Source: an uncultured Bacteroidales bacterium
GTDB lineage: Bacteria; Bacteroidota; Bacteroidia; Bacteroidales; Paludibacteraceae
Direction of reading: 5' to 3'
DNA length: 7,346 nt
Assembly (NCBI GenBank): GCA_937886455.1
Contig: CALGCU010000032.1
Location: 1 to 7,346 of the forward strand
Numbering within the stretch: the first letter of the stretch is position 1; every line of letters begins with the position of its first letter. A program made the position numbers and the translations under genes. Shown piece after piece: positions 6,359 to 7,346 of the stretch. The notes beneath the pieces were generated by a model, which worked only from the letters and a program-made list of their open reading frames with translations, was not told the origin of the DNA and ran no database searches.

Positions 6359-7161
6359 TTGGATAAAAGTTCTTGTGGGGTAATCTGTGTGTATCTGCTT
6401 AGTGGAGTGGGCGAGAAGTTGACGGGTTGATTGAATTGTGCTTTTGTGATGGTGAATGTACATTCTGCTGTGTGTTTTCCTCCTTGAATGTTCATGGTGA
6501 TTTGTGATGGAAACATCACTTTGTCGTATAGCTGGTAGGCAGTGTAGTTCACTTGTAGTGTGTGTGGTGAGTTTTCCTTGCGAAGAGTAGTGGAGAGTAG
6601 TTGATGTGTGCCGTTAGCGCTTACGCAGTACTGGTGTTCAAATCCGTTGCATCGGAATGAAATGGTGTGGATTTTATCGGCTGTAGTCACTTGTATGTTT
6701 TTATCGGGGCGGTTAAAATAATTGGGTTCGCCCATGGCAAAGATTTGTGCGCAGAGTATCGCTTGTAGTTCTTGATAGCCAACAGGCATTCCTGTAGTGG
6801 TTGCTATTTCGTTTAATTGACATTCTACATAGCGTTTGTTCATCTTGTCCACAACGAGTGCTGTGGTGGGTGTGATATGTGCTCTGAATGCTTCAATTCC
6901 CAACAGTGGCATAATGGATACTTGCAGGGCTGAATCGCGTTGTAATGTGCAGCGTGCCACTGTGGAGAATGAGTGTTGGTTCATTTGCACTTTCATTGTC
7001 ATGCGTGACACGTCTGCCGTGTGAATTTGTGGAGTGGCGGCTAATGCTTGGCTCACCACTTTATGTATAGTGGATGTGGATGAATGAGGTGTGGTGGTGA
7101 TGGCTTGTTTGCTTTTACATCCGGAGTGTGTGCACATGAGTAGTAAGCCGATGTACACCAC
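6355..7161 (-). CDS. DUF4292 family lipoprotein
   Basis: Likely outer-membrane-directed lipoprotein of unknown function. A hydrophobic segment (YIGLLLM) leads to HSGC; C15 is the probable lipid-bearing cysteine, though H at -3 is atypical for a lipobox. The stretch from about 74 to 115 (QRDSALQVSIMPLLGIEA, then a Val-Asp-Lys-x-Asn-Lys-x-Tyr motif) is what I recognise as the DUF4292 signature. In this phylum such proteins are commonly encoded next to EnvC-like proteins, as here. The C-terminal half (about 150-265) is beta-rich, resembling LolA/LolB-like folds, which is inference. The start is uncertain: no ATG lies in frame upstream, so GTG at 7161 (or 7158) is used. Residues encoded just upstream in the same frame (KLNKPTHKY) would supply the positive n-region that the GTG form lacks. 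Its TGA overlaps the next gene's ATG, indicating translational coupling. Confidence 0.8.
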   Translation of the reverse strand: MVYIGLLLMCTHSGCKSKQAITTTPHSSTSTIHKVVSQALAATPQIHTADVSRMTMKVQMNQHSFSTVARCTLQRDSALQVSIMPLLGIEAFRAHITPTTALVVDKMNKRYVECQLNEIATTTGMPVGYQELQAILCAQIFAMGEPNYFNRPDKNIQVTTADKIHTISFRCNGFEHQYCVSANGTHQLLSTTLRKENSPHTLQVNYTAYQLYDKVMFPSQITMNIQGGKHTAECTFTITKAQFNQPVNFSPTPLSRYTQITPQELLSK

Positions 7162-7204
7162 AAGTAGATATTTATGTGTTGGTTTATTTAGTTTAGTATT
7201 ATTT

Positions 7205-7346
7205 ATGAATACAGTATTTGACGCAATGAAAGAAAAAATGAATAAGACAGTTGCCGTTCTTGAAAAGGAAATGAAGAAAGCTGCCGGTATGCTTGAATTT
7301 GAGTATGCGGCACATTTGCCGTCCCTTTGGCAAATACTCCATATCA
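7205..7346 (+). CDS. Partial reading frame with a UVR-like motif
   Basis: From ATG at 7205 the plus strand encodes 47 residues, open at the window edge; ATGs at 7226 and 7238 are alternatives. The stretch VLEKEMKKAAGMLEFEYAAH fits the UVR motif (LxxEMxxAAxxLxFExAAxL) found in UvrB, UvrC, ClpC and McsA, where it mediates helical protein contacts. The usual next residues R-D are replaced by P-S. The frame starts within 45 bases of the divergent DUF4292 gene. It may be a small UVR protein, the beginning of a longer gene, or a decayed fragment of uvrB; the window is too short to decide. No promoter matching the phylum consensus was found. Confidence 0.4.
   Translation, partial: MNTVFDAMKEKMNKTVAVLEKEMKKAAGMLEFEYAAHLPSLWQILHI

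Noticed and set aside
6359..6463. Upstream extension of the EnvC-like frame (35 more residues)
   Set aside because: It lies inside the DUF4292 coding region and would place charged and polar residues before the signal peptide; the ATG at 6358 overlapping the upstream stop gives a proper signal sequence.
7200..7346. End of an upstream minus-strand operon gene (for example a TPR protein)
   Set aside because: All three minus frames here give low-complexity or unlikely peptides, two with stops near 7205, and none resembles a TPR; the plus frame with its UVR-like motif is the better reading.

Overview
The window looks like chromosomal DNA from a member of Bacteroidota, most likely order Bacteroidales and perhaps close to Prevotella. 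The evidence is Bacteroidota-type promoters (a TTG element about 20 bases upstream of TAnnTTTG), A/T-rich leaders without a clear Shine-Dalgarno sequence, and the pairing of a DUF4292 lipoprotein with an EnvC-like coiled-coil/LytM protein. No phage, transposase, CRISPR or RNA gene was seen, so this is mostly core genome. The exact genus is inference.

Layout. Bases 1-321 are non-coding and hold a GC-rich stretch of small inverted repeats (32-91), a 7-bp tandem repeat (96-132) and a strong intrinsic terminator (266-302). On the minus strand follow a class I fumarate hydratase (322-1956) and threonyl-tRNA synthetase (1959-3899), separated by only 2 bases; thrS is transcribed first. Upstream of thrS is a 302-base divergent intergenic region. 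It carries two diverged copies of a direct repeat, each containing a minus-strand promoter, and a separate plus-strand promoter for a metallo-beta-lactamase-fold hydrolase (4202-5035). Convergent to that gene is a minus-strand cell-envelope pair: a DUF4292 lipoprotein (ending at 6355) whose stop overlaps the start of an EnvC-like murein hydrolase activator (5112-6358). The last ~140 bases hold the start of a divergent plus-strand reading frame with a UVR-type (UvrB/UvrC) motif, cut by the window edge.

How they work together. thrS and the fumarase gene appear to be one transcription unit joining translation to central carbon metabolism, ended by the 266-302 terminator. The DUF4292/EnvC-like pair is translationally coupled and probably serves the envelope (outer-membrane lipoprotein and amidase activation). 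The main oddity is that the EnvC-like gene is split by a one-base frameshift in an A-run just before its LytM domain. Other points of interest are the repeat-borne tandem promoters, the thrS-fumarase linkage, the missing ATG of the DUF4292 gene, and the truncated UVR-like frame at the edge. I found no clearly new multi-gene system.
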